A stretch of DNA of 64,000 bases. It comes from an uncultured Alphaproteobacteria bacterium (lineage in GTDB: Bacteria > Pseudomonadota > Alphaproteobacteria > Rhodobacterales > Rhodobacteraceae). The stretch is taken from the NCBI GenBank assembly GCA_902599445.1, contig CACKFK010000007.1, positions 1 to 64,000 on the forward strand. The letters are read 5' to 3'. Positions 1-8,149 of the stretch are shown here, piece after piece; position 1 is the first letter of the stretch, and each line of letters begins with the position of its first letter. The position numbers and the translations under genes are program-made. The notes under the pieces are model-generated. The model ran no database searches and was not told the DNA's origin. It saw only the letters and a program-made list of their open reading frames with translations.

Positions 1-213
1 GTACATCCTGCTATATTAGTATGGAGTAAACCTCCTGGAAGCCACCTCATCCATGGAGCAAGTCCCTTAAACATGTCTTCAGATAATCTGGTACGGTAAA
101 GAATTTCCCCCATCCAGATAAATAATGGAAGAGCCGTAAGTGTCCAACTAGAAGCTCCTGTCCAAATAGTTGTGATCATAGCATCTCCGGCAGGTCTGGA
201 GGTAAGAAAATGG
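1..213 (-). pseudogene. TRAP transporter large permease (DctM) fragment, 5'-truncated
   Basis: Reading leftward to the window edge, the frame encodes a conserved internal block of TRAP large permeases (WTLTALPLFIWMGEILYRT, then LSEDMFKGLAPWM and LLHTN). The gene would continue beyond base 1. On the upstream side the family match stops near FLTSRPAGDAM. The frame stays open only to about base 287, with no ATG/GTG/TTG start and no hydrophobic N-terminal segment in any frame. The usual first 40-60 residues of DctM are therefore missing, which suggests a 5'-deleted remnant or a rearrangement. I cannot tell whether the part outside the window is intact. Confidence 0.6.
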
Positions 214-344
214 GTCGGTCTACAGCCAAAAGAAGTTGGAAAAGAATGTGAACCACTTTCTGTAATACAAACAAAAAAAGATGAAAGTTATATTTGGATA
301 AAAAAATAAGAAGGAAAATTAGGTCTCATCTTTTCAGAGCGTTA

Positions 345-605
345 CTAATAGTCCGTAACATTGTCACTATTATCCCATTTCACCTGAGCACCATCCAAAT
401 TTTGATCTTTAACTCTTAGATACTCCATTTGGATTTCCTTCAGAGAAATACTTGTTATATTTCCTTGATGTAAACAAAGCAATGAAATTAACCTCTGTTC
501 CAGCTGCAGGGATGACTGGTAGGATAGTGCTCTGAGTTTGCGCGAACCTAGCGCAATCACTATTTTATCACAGAATTGATCCATTTGTTCTTCTTTTTTT
601 TGCAT
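345..605 (-). CDS. hypothetical protein, 86 aa
   Basis: A small open frame with no family I recognise. The product is charged and mostly helical in character (MQKKEEQMDQF at the start), with no signal peptide or membrane segment. No clear ribosome binding site precedes the ATG. It lies between the DctM remnant and a membrane-protein gene transcribed the other way. The amino-acid composition looks protein-like, but conservation would be needed to call it real. Confidence 0.35.
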   Translation of the reverse strand: MQKKEEQMDQFCDKIVIALGSRKLRALSYQSSLQLEQRLISLLCLHQGNITSISLKEIQMEYLRVKDQNLDGAQVKWDNSDNVTDY

Positions 606-710
606 TACATCATCAATACTTTTTAACTTTATACTCTAACCTACTGTAAAAAAGCCTTAATTACTTTAAAATTAATCAACAAAATCTAATCAAGATATTC
701 TTGTCATTTT

Positions 711-1049
711 ATGCTGAGACAACTATTTTCTAAATCAATCTCAAGGATGATTTCATTGAAATATAAATTAGGAACTTTTCTATTCATAGCAGGGATTGTG
801 TTCTCATTCTTTGATAGTGTCTATTATCTCATGGTCACAAAAGAGTACAAGTTCACGATGGTTGGTGAAGTCTGGTTTTATATACACCCTTATAGCTTGC
901 AGATAATTCAACCAGTAGTGGAACGATATATTTGGGTTATTCTTTGGGATCCCATATTACTTAACATACTGCAATTACCTTTTGGACTATTCCTATTAAT
1001 CATTGGTTTAATTCTACTATTAAGCCATTTTTTATTTAAAAAAAAGTAA
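711..1049 (+). CDS. conserved small membrane protein, 112 aa
   Basis: The product has two clear hydrophobic segments, one near residues 22-42 and one near 85-108, and ends in a basic FKKK tail. Between them lies a soluble stretch with GEVWFYIHPYSLQ and RYIWVILWDPIL. That layout (a 'G-E-W' block, then 'Q..I.RY.W..LWDP', then a C-terminal helix) resembles short inner-membrane proteins of unknown function that I recall from other Alphaproteobacteria. The likely location is the cytoplasmic membrane. No function is suggested by the neighbours. An internal Met (residue 13) is an alternative start. Confidence 0.6.
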   Translation: MLRQLFSKSISRMISLKYKLGTFLFIAGIVFSFFDSVYYLMVTKEYKFTMVGEVWFYIHPYSLQIIQPVVERYIWVILWDPILLNILQLPFGLFLLIIGLILLLSHFLFKKK

Positions 1050-1393
1050 TGAACTCGTATAAATCTTTAACTAAAATCAAAATTTTAAATTATTGAGTTA
1101 CGATGTACATCGCTATATTTATCCTCAGACTTTTCTTAAAATTCTGGCTGTATTTGTCTATTATTTTTCGATTCCTTCCTTCTAGCATCAGGATTCTCAT
1201 TTATATCCTCATTTTTGGGAGCCTTTATTTATTTTTAACGCACGACTGATTAGCAAATACGTTTTTATGACTTATGGCATAAGTAGAGCATACATTTATC
1301 TGATTATTCATTACTAAAGTTTGACAAGATCTAGTTCTCAATTTAAACAGTACAATCTTTTTTGAAATGAATTAAATTTAAAGAAATCAAATA
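1050..1393. other. intergenic, 344 bp, no supported gene
   Basis: AT-rich spacer upstream of the AlkB gene. It holds one hydrophobic mini-ORF (+, about 1103-1249, 48 codons, rich in Leu/Ile/Phe) without a convincing ribosome binding site, which I do not call. The promoter of the downstream hydroxylase gene presumably lies here. Confidence 0.5.
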
Positions 1394-2500
1394 ATGAATA
1401 ATACAGGCAAAAAAAAGTCCATAGCAGAATCCCCGATTTCGTTTTCGCTACCTTTGTTATTCTGCCCATTGTTAGTTATTTCGTGGATTTATGGTGGCTT
1501 AACAATATTGTTAACACCTATTTTTGGATATGTGATCATTACAATTTTTGATTTTTTAACAAAAGAAAACAAGAATGAAGATGCCCTTATCAAAGGAAAT
1601 ATTTTTGATTACAAAATCATTTTATATCTATGGCCTTTTGTACAAATATTTCTCCTATTTGGGACTCTGACAGCCATATTCTTTTTTGACCATTTGAATT
1701 TGATTGAGTCAGTTGGGTTGATGTTAGTGTTAGGGATGATCACAGGTGCAGTAGGAATCACCTTTGCTCATGAGCTCATGCATCAGAAGACAAAAAGGGA
1801 GCGGTTCTTAGCGGACATACTAATGGGCATGGCAATTTATGGACATTTTAGAACAGAACATATTCTTGTACACCATAGATACGTTGGAACCAAAAGAGAT
1901 GCTGTGACTGCAAGATTTAATGAAGGTTTTTATTCATTTTTTCTTAGGGTTATTCCGAATAGCTTCATATCTGCGTGGAATGTAGAGAAGGAAAGGCTTC
2001 TTATTAAGAAAAAATCAATTTTTCATTTGTCAAATCCATTTTATAACTATTTTCTCATACCATTATTCTTTCTAACTTGTGCTTTTTTGATTGGTGGGGT
2101 AATGGCCATATGCCTCTTCTTACTTCAAGCAATTATTGCAGTCCTGCATTTAGAGGTAGTGAACTACATCGAGCATTATGGCTTGTCGAGAAAGAAGCTC
2201 GCTGAGAACAAATATGAACCAACTAAATCCTTTCATAGCTGGAATGCTAATCATAAGATGAGTAATTTACTTTTAATTAATTTACAAAAGCATTCAGATC
2301 ATCATGCACGTCCAGACAAACTCTACCCTACTCTTAATGCATTCGACGAAAATTCCGCCCCACAATTACCCTTTGGCTATCCATTAATGGTTGTATTAAG
2401 CCTGTTCCCAATCTTCTGGCGGAAAATTATGAATCCAAAGGTTTTGGCTTGGCGTGAACAATTTTATCCTGAAATATATGACTGGACTACATTAAACTAA
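1394..2500 (+). CDS. alkB: AlkB-family non-heme diiron membrane hydroxylase (alkane 1-monooxygenase type)
   Basis: The 368-aa product has pairs of hydrophobic helices and the full set of AlkB histidine boxes: HELMHQ, EHILVHHR, NYIEHYGL and LQKHSDHHA. These ligate the two irons that hydroxylate terminal carbons of alkanes or similar chains, in the cytoplasmic membrane, with electrons from rubredoxin. The second box reads EHILVHHR rather than the EHNKGHHR of classical AlkB. It is therefore a divergent AlkB relative whose substrate may not be a plain n-alkane. No rubredoxin gene lies next to it. It is transcribed alone ahead of the PQQ-type dehydrogenase gene 185 bp downstream. Confidence 0.85.
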   Translation: MNNTGKKKSIAESPISFSLPLLFCPLLVISWIYGGLTILLTPIFGYVIITIFDFLTKENKNEDALIKGNIFDYKIILYLWPFVQIFLLFGTLTAIFFFDHLNLIESVGLMLVLGMITGAVGITFAHELMHQKTKRERFLADILMGMAIYGHFRTEHILVHHRYVGTKRDAVTARFNEGFYSFFLRVIPNSFISAWNVEKERLLIKKKSIFHLSNPFYNYFLIPLFFLTCAFLIGGVMAICLFLLQAIIAVLHLEVVNYIEHYGLSRKKLAENKYEPTKSFHSWNANHKMSNLLLINLQKHSDHHARPDKLYPTLNAFDENSAPQLPFGYPLMVVLSLFPIFWRKIMNPKVLAWREQFYPEIYDWTTLN

Positions 2501-2684
2501 AAAAACTCGATTGAGTTAAAGGGTACTTTGTAGTTTTATCTTATGCCTTGAATCAGTTAATATTATAAATGAGGTTAGGCCTGATTGGGTGCTGATAATT
2601 ATTTTTTATGTGCAACAAGAATTGTATTCAGTTTAGAGTAGAACATTAATTACGAATGACTAATGGGGAGTATATCACCTTAAT

Positions 2685-3767
2685 ATGAGCGATCTTAAAT
2701 CCTTTATTAGTATTATATTTATTTTCATATTTTTTATTAATGCACCGTATCTCTACGCCAAGGTTCTTTTAGAACGTGTTGGAGAGCCTCTACAATATCC
2801 ATGGGGAATGGATTTCTTAAATCATGATGAAGTCTTGATCACAGAGAGACCAGGAAGAATTGTAAAGGTCGTGATTAGCACTGGTAAAACAACATTAGTC
2901 ACAGGTGTACCTAAGGTTTTTGCAGGAGGGCAAGGGGGCTTATTAGATGTCGTGGTCGATACAAATGGTAAAGAAAAAGAAGCAAATGTCTATTTCTGTT
3001 ACTCCTTTAGAAGCCCGAAAGGAATTGGGACGGCCATCGATAAAGGAATCCTTAAAGAGAATAAAATCATTAATATCAAATCAATATTCATATCTAATCA
3101 TATTTTGAATAGTCGTAAACATTTTGGCTGCCGTCTACTCTTAATAAAAGAAACGCTCTTTGCCACGCTAGGGGACAGAGGCAAAAGAGGTAGTGCACAA
3201 GATAAGCAAAATCATTCCGGATCCGTGATTAAGATTCATTTAAACAAGGATGAAAAATTGGAATTAATTAGAGAGAAGACTATTTTTTCTATTGGTCATA
3301 GGAATCCACAAGGTTTGGCACTGAATCCTAATACTAGTCAAATATGGAGCCATGAGCATGGACCAAAGGGAGGAGACGAAATAAACATTCTCCAGAAAGG
3401 AAAGAATTATGGTTGGCCGATTATTACCTCAGGTGAGGAATATTTTGGCGGTCAAATTGGAATTGGATCTTCATCTCCCACTCATGTTTCACCAATATGG
3501 ACCTGGACACCTTCTATAGCACCCTCTGGCATGTCATTTTATGATAAAACGATGTTTAATGAATTCAAAGGACATTTGTTAGTTGGCTCTCTGAAGTTTA
3601 GAGCCTTGTATCTAATCAAGATTCAAAATGACCGTCCTATTTCAGAAAATATAGTTTTTAAAAATAAAATTGGACGGATCCGTGATGTGGCTGTTGGTAA
3701 GGATGGAAGCATTCTTTTGTTGACTGATGAAAGAGAAGGTGGTCTTTACAGATTATTCAGAGAATAA
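2685..3767 (+). CDS. PQQ-dependent aldose sugar dehydrogenase family protein, secreted
   Basis: The 360-aa product starts with a hydrophobic signal peptide ending near YLYAK. It then has the six-bladed beta-propeller signature of soluble glucose/aldose sugar dehydrogenases: an early YPWGMDFL and ITERPGR block, GDRGKRG, GHRNPQGLALNP, EHGPKGGDEIN and NYGWPIITSGE. Members bind PQQ and calcium in the periplasm and oxidise sugar hemiacetals to lactones (E. coli YliI is the model). Length is normal for the family. It is followed after 19 bp by a drug-efflux-type MFS gene, with which it may be co-transcribed. Confidence 0.85.
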   Translation: MSDLKSFISIIFIFIFFINAPYLYAKVLLERVGEPLQYPWGMDFLNHDEVLITERPGRIVKVVISTGKTTLVTGVPKVFAGGQGGLLDVVVDTNGKEKEANVYFCYSFRSPKGIGTAIDKGILKENKIINIKSIFISNHILNSRKHFGCRLLLIKETLFATLGDRGKRGSAQDKQNHSGSVIKIHLNKDEKLELIREKTIFSIGHRNPQGLALNPNTSQIWSHEHGPKGGDEINILQKGKNYGWPIITSGEEYFGGQIGIGSSSPTHVSPIWTWTPSIAPSGMSFYDKTMFNEFKGHLLVGSLKFRALYLIKIQNDRPISENIVFKNKIGRIRDVAVGKDGSILLLTDEREGGLYRLFRE

Positions 3768-3786
3768 CCTTTAAGATATTTACTTC

Positions 3787-4992
3787 ATGCAAAACCAAAA
3801 ATCAGTCTTCCTAGACAGGAAGTCACCTCCGCATATGGTTTCCCTTATTTTCCTTTCGGGAATAGGGGCACTCAGCATGAGTATTTTTCTACCTGCAATG
3901 TTGGAAATGTCTAGAAACTTTAACACTAGTTATACTTTGATCCAGCTCTCCATATCTCTTTATCTTGTTTTTACCGCACTAATTCAATTGGTCGCCGGTC
4001 CTCTATCGGATCGGTTTGGAAGAAGGTCGGTAACTTTATTTTCATTAGTAATATTTGTATTTGCATCACTAGGTTGCTACTACGCACAATCCTTAGAAAT
4101 GTTTCTTTTTTTCCGGTTACTGCAAGGTACAGTTGCTGCAGGTTTTCTCATGAGTCGAGCTGTTATCAGAGATATTTCGACAGATGAGCATGAATCTGCA
4201 TCGCTCATTGGTTATGTTGCTATGGGAATGGCCTTAATACCCTTATTTGCTCCTGGGATAGGTGGAATAATTGATACAGCCTTTGGTTGGCGTTTTATTT
4301 TTGTTTTCATGGCTATTATAGGATTTACTCTACTAACAATTTTATTTTTCGATCAGGGGGAAACTAAAAGATTTAATGAATCTGAACCCTCTATCTCTTT
4401 AAAGGCACATCTTGACTTATTTAAATCAAGAAAGTTCTGGGGTTATTCAATGACTTTGGCTTTTTCTTCCGGCTGTTTCTTTTCTTTTTTGGGAGGTGCT
4501 TCCTACGTAGCATCAGAAGTTCATAGCCTTAGTAGCGTTGTTGCCGGCCTATTCATCGGTTTTCCGGCAATAGGCTATTTTACAGGTAATTATATATCTG
4601 GAAAATATTCAAAACAAAAAGGAACTTCGTTTATGATACAGTTCGGTTGTTTTAATATTATTTTTGGCATGTCACTATCTTTTATCCTTGGATTAATTTT
4701 CTCCCCCAACCCATATATATTTTTCGGATTATGCACTTTTATTGGCTCAGGCTGTGGCCTAATAATTCCAAATGCAAGTGCAGGGATATTATCGGTTAAT
4801 GTTAATTTATCGGGAACTGCTGGTGGTGTTGGCAATGCTATTATGATTGGTGTTGGTGCAGCGTTAGCGACTATTTCCAGTGCAGTTTTAGAAGGTGGAG
4901 ACAGTTCGGCTCCATTACAACTGGTAATGCTTATTTCAAGCATTTTAGCCATTATTTCTTTTCAGCTTTTTTTAAATCGCAAAGATAGTTAG
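3787..4992 (+). CDS. MFS transporter, Bcr/CflA-type multidrug exporter
   Basis: The 401-aa protein has about 12 hydrophobic segments and the MFS motif A after TM2 (GPLSDRFGRR). An arginine-bearing segment, LLQGTVAAGFLMSRAVIRDI, is characteristic of the Bcr/CflA drug:H+ antiporter group. It should act in the inner membrane as a proton-driven exporter of small molecules; the substrate cannot be read from sequence. It begins 19 bp after the sugar dehydrogenase gene and ends facing the enolase-family gene on the other strand. Confidence 0.8.
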   Translation: MQNQKSVFLDRKSPPHMVSLIFLSGIGALSMSIFLPAMLEMSRNFNTSYTLIQLSISLYLVFTALIQLVAGPLSDRFGRRSVTLFSLVIFVFASLGCYYAQSLEMFLFFRLLQGTVAAGFLMSRAVIRDISTDEHESASLIGYVAMGMALIPLFAPGIGGIIDTAFGWRFIFVFMAIIGFTLLTILFFDQGETKRFNESEPSISLKAHLDLFKSRKFWGYSMTLAFSSGCFFSFLGGASYVASEVHSLSSVVAGLFIGFPAIGYFTGNYISGKYSKQKGTSFMIQFGCFNIIFGMSLSFILGLIFSPNPYIFFGLCTFIGSGCGLIIPNASAGILSVNVNLSGTAGGVGNAIMIGVGAALATISSAVLEGGDSSAPLQLVMLISSILAIISFQLFLNRKDS

Positions 4993-5085
4993 GCAATTTT
5001 GATGTATTTTACTGCTTGGTTACAGGATTTATTGGATGTATTAGATTTGCTATTTATTCTTAAACCATAAAAATGAGGGGAATTG

Positions 5086-6198
5086 TTAAGAAAAAGTACT
5101 TAATGGATCACCTAAGACATCAAAATTTGGTCTAATACCTAATCCTGGGGCCTGTGAGCAGAACATATAACCATTATCAATGGTAGGCTGGCCTACTGCG
5201 GTTAAAACTTGCGTGTATTCATGAAAGGCAGAAGACTGAAAATGAAATTCTCTTGGGGTTGAATGGGCTAGGTGAGCTATGGCTGCATCCACTATTTGAC
5301 TCCCCCAGGTATCTTCTATGGTTAAGGAAATACCTAAAGAAACACAAACATCTCTAATTAATTTTGCTTTAGACAACCCCCCAAGCCTTCCAATTTTTAA
5401 ATTAATCACGTCAACAGATTGATCATTCCAGGCCTTTAGAACTGCTTGAAGATCAGTCATGCACTCATCAAGAATAAAAGGAAGATTAGACTTATGTCGC
5501 ACAACACTGCACTCTTCATAGGTAGGGCAGGGTTGTTCAATATAAATGTCTAAATCCGAAACAGCATTAACGACTCTAATTGCATCATGTTGTCGCCATC
5601 CACAATTGGCATCTGCACCTAAAATATTACCTGTTCTAAGATTCTCTGCAACAGACCTAATTCGTCTTATATCTACGGATGGCTCTGCTCCTACTTTCAT
5701 TTGAAATTGGGTGAAACCTTGTTCCTGATAGTCAATAACTTTTTGTTGCATTATTTCAGGAATATCCCTTGAGACAACTTTAAATAGTTTAATTTTTTTC
5801 TGCAACATACCACCTAACAAAGAAAATATTGGTTGGTTGGTCACTTTACCTAGTATATCCCAGCATGCGATATCTATTGCTGATTTAACATATGGATGTC
5901 CTTTTAGGGTATTATCCATTATAGAATTAATTTCATTGATATTTTCGGGGTTTCTACCAAGCAAGACCCCTGCAATTTTTGCGATGCCAACCCTTGCACC
6001 CTCAGCATACGCCGGTAAATATGCTGGACCTAAGGGGCAAACTTCTCCATAACCATTAATACCTTTTGAAGTCTCTATCTCAACGATTGTACTATCAAAA
6101 GATCTAAAGCTCTGATTTGACCAAGAATAATGACCTTCCTTCATAGTCAGTTCTACTTGATAAATTTTTATACGCGTAATCTTATTTAGTTTTTCCAT
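5086..6198 (-). CDS. enolase-superfamily protein, cis-3-hydroxy-L-proline dehydratase-like
   Basis: The 370-aa product belongs to the mandelate racemase/muconate-lactonizing group. An N-terminal capping domain (YGEVCPLGPAYLPAY) is followed by the barrel with KMKVG (catalytic Lys side), metal ligands in ADANCGW, YIEQP and ILDE, and a second Lys in INLKIGRLGG. The LGPAYLPAY, GHPYVKSAIDIACWDILGK and IEDTWGSQIV blocks match, from memory, the subgroup that dehydrates cis-3-hydroxy-L-proline rather than muconate or dipeptides. This would feed hydroxyproline or its betaines into catabolism. Substrate assignment is an inference. It is a single-gene unit, convergent with the MFS gene. Confidence 0.7.
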   Translation of the reverse strand: MEKLNKITRIKIYQVELTMKEGHYSWSNQSFRSFDSTIVEIETSKGINGYGEVCPLGPAYLPAYAEGARVGIAKIAGVLLGRNPENINEINSIMDNTLKGHPYVKSAIDIACWDILGKVTNQPIFSLLGGMLQKKIKLFKVVSRDIPEIMQQKVIDYQEQGFTQFQMKVGAEPSVDIRRIRSVAENLRTGNILGADANCGWRQHDAIRVVNAVSDLDIYIEQPCPTYEECSVVRHKSNLPFILDECMTDLQAVLKAWNDQSVDVINLKIGRLGGLSKAKLIRDVCVSLGISLTIEDTWGSQIVDAAIAHLAHSTPREFHFQSSAFHEYTQVLTAVGQPTIDNGYMFCSQAPGLGIRPNFDVLGDPLSTFS

Positions 6199-6412
6199 AT
6201 ATAAATCTCAGAAAGTTATAAGTGATGAACCGATGAACCAACACTAACTCGATTTTAGTTAGAATAAAATGAATTTGATACTCTCGGAGTTAGGATGCGT
6301 GACCATCTTATTTAGTACTAGCAAAAATATTGATTAATTCTTTAATGAGACCCATAATTAAAGCCATATATGTATAATGCTACCAATTCTTTAAGAGAGG
6401 TTAGTTTGGGGT

Positions 6413-7174
6413 TTGAATTTTTCAGTTAACTTTAAGTATGTACTTGTAATTCAGTTTGTGTTGCTTTTTCTCCTAACGCCAACGTCATATGGGGAAATTT
6501 TTCACTCCACCATTCTTATTGACGAGCTTCATGAAGAAGATGGCATATATTATAATTTAAAAGGTGGAGTTCCTTTTTCTGGGATAATTGAGAATTATTA
6601 CAAAAACAATGAAATTAAGCACAAAGGGTTTCTCAAGGCTGGAAAACTTCATGGTGAATGGATGCATTTTGAGGAAAATGGGCAACTTAGATTAATTGAG
6701 AATTTTCAAGATGGTAAAAAACATGGTGAGTGGGTTAAGTACCATATTAATGGCATTAAATGGAGGTCAGGGAACTATGTTAAGAACAAAAAGAATGGAT
6801 TTTGGAAGATCTTTTCAATTGATGGAACACTCATGGAAAAAGGTCATTTTTTATATGGTAAAAAGAATGGCATTTGGGAAAGATTCCATGATTCGGGGAA
6901 AATATGGGTACAAGAATCTTTTAAAAATAATATTAAGCATGGTAACTTTAAATTTTATTATCCGGATGGCATTTTAGGAAACTTTGAAAATTGGAACAAT
7001 GGTAAAGAAGAGGGCAACTGGAAAATGTTTTATCCAAACGGAAACATTAGAAAAGAAGGCACTTACAGCAATGGTAAAAAAATTGGGTCGTGGAAGACAT
7101 TTTCTCAATCAGGGGAACTATACTTAACAGAGATATGGGATGATGGTTTTTTACTTGCAACTGAAGAACCTTAA
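6413..7174 (+). CDS. secreted MORN-repeat (YwqK-like) protein
   Basis: The frame opens with TTG preceded by an AGAGAGG-like site, and the product (253 aa) has an N-terminal signal peptide (about residues 9-27). The rest is a series of roughly 22-residue MORN_2-type repeats with the pattern 'G-x-x-HGEW...NG' (KLHGEWMHFEENG, KKHGEWVKYHING, KKNGFWKIFSIDG and so on, about seven copies). Such repeats form beta-hairpin ladders and often mediate surface or membrane association. They also occur in proteins annotated as YwqK-like antitoxins, but no toxin lies next to it. Likely exported; the function is unknown. Confidence 0.75.
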   Translation: MNFSVNFKYVLVIQFVLLFLLTPTSYGEIFHSTILIDELHEEDGIYYNLKGGVPFSGIIENYYKNNEIKHKGFLKAGKLHGEWMHFEENGQLRLIENFQDGKKHGEWVKYHINGIKWRSGNYVKNKKNGFWKIFSIDGTLMEKGHFLYGKKNGIWERFHDSGKIWVQESFKNNIKHGNFKFYYPDGILGNFENWNNGKEEGNWKMFYPNGNIRKEGTYSNGKKIGSWKTFSQSGELYLTEIWDDGFLLATEEP

Positions 7175-7228
7175 TAGATTTATTATTTCAAGGAATTTGA
7201 TTTAAAGAATCAAACTGCAAAATAAGAA

Positions 7229-8140
7229 ATGAATCATAATAGAAAAAACTTCAGGAACCCACTGTTTATAGTTAATTCTAAAGCTGGAAAACTAACCACT
7301 AAAGAGAAATTAAATCAAATTAATTATTGTTGTTCGGATCAACAATTTGATGTCTGCTTTCCCAAAAGTCCCACTGAAACGGAAAACCTTAGTCAGATTG
7401 CATTCAAAGAAAACCGTTTGGTAATAGCCTGCGGTGGCGATGGGGTAGTAAATTTGATTGCCAACCAAGCAATAAAATATAATGGCACCATGTCTATTTT
7501 ACCCCTAGGTAGAGGTAATGACTTTGCAAAATCAATTGGCATTCTACTCCCAGAAGATCTTAAAAGAGTATTAGAGGAACCTAAGGTGATGAAAAGTCGT
7601 TATCTAGTTCTTGCTTTTAAGGATTTTGATAAAATATGTTTAACATCAGCAGGAGTAGGGCTGCTTAGTGAAGCGGCTTTTAGAGCATCAAAAATACCAC
7701 TCTTACAAGGTGGTTTATTATATGCTGTCTCTGCTTTAGCATGTTTTACAAACCTTAAAACTCATCACTATGAGATAAAATTATCGGGAAAAAAAGTACT
7801 TCATGAACCTTTAGTTATAATCGTCGCTGCCTCCACACCGTTTGCTGGTGGTGGTATGTTTATCGCACCAGAAGCTGGCAAGGAAAAAGGTAAATTAAAC
7901 CTTCTTTATGCGGGTAAGGTCTCAAGAATAGAAGCAATAGGTTTATTGAAAAAGGTGTTTTCTGGAAACCATCTTAATCATAAAAAAGTAACTAACTTAC
8001 ATTTAAATGATATTTATATTAATACAAAAGAGAAAACATTTTGGGCGCCACTTGTTTACGGTGATGGAGAGTACCTAGGAAATTTACCTGTAAAAATTTC
8101 TGTTGGGGAAAAACCCTTAAATATATTAATACCAAAGTAA
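7229..8140 (+). CDS. diacylglycerol kinase catalytic-domain lipid kinase (YegS-like)
   Basis: The 303-aa protein opens with the DAGK catalytic-domain start (FIVNSKAGK). The ATP-binding/catalytic motif follows at about residues 70-95 (ACGGDGVVNLIANQ and ILPLGRGNDFAKS). A beta-sandwich C-terminal half ends in a YGDGEYLGNLPVKI block, typical of soluble YegS/DgkB-type enzymes. It should phosphorylate diacylglycerol or a related lipid at the membrane. It follows the MORN gene by 54 bp and converges on the GMC oxidoreductase gene with only 9 bp between them. Confidence 0.85.
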   Translation: MNHNRKNFRNPLFIVNSKAGKLTTKEKLNQINYCCSDQQFDVCFPKSPTETENLSQIAFKENRLVIACGGDGVVNLIANQAIKYNGTMSILPLGRGNDFAKSIGILLPEDLKRVLEEPKVMKSRYLVLAFKDFDKICLTSAGVGLLSEAAFRASKIPLLQGGLLYAVSALACFTNLKTHHYEIKLSGKKVLHEPLVIIVAASTPFAGGGMFIAPEAGKEKGKLNLLYAGKVSRIEAIGLLKKVFSGNHLNHKKVTNLHLNDIYINTKEKTFWAPLVYGDGEYLGNLPVKISVGEKPLNILIPK

Positions 8141-8149
8141 GAAAAGAAT

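Noticed and set aside
4590-4952. 120-codon minus ORF inside the MFS gene
   Set aside because: Antisense shadow of a well-supported transporter gene.
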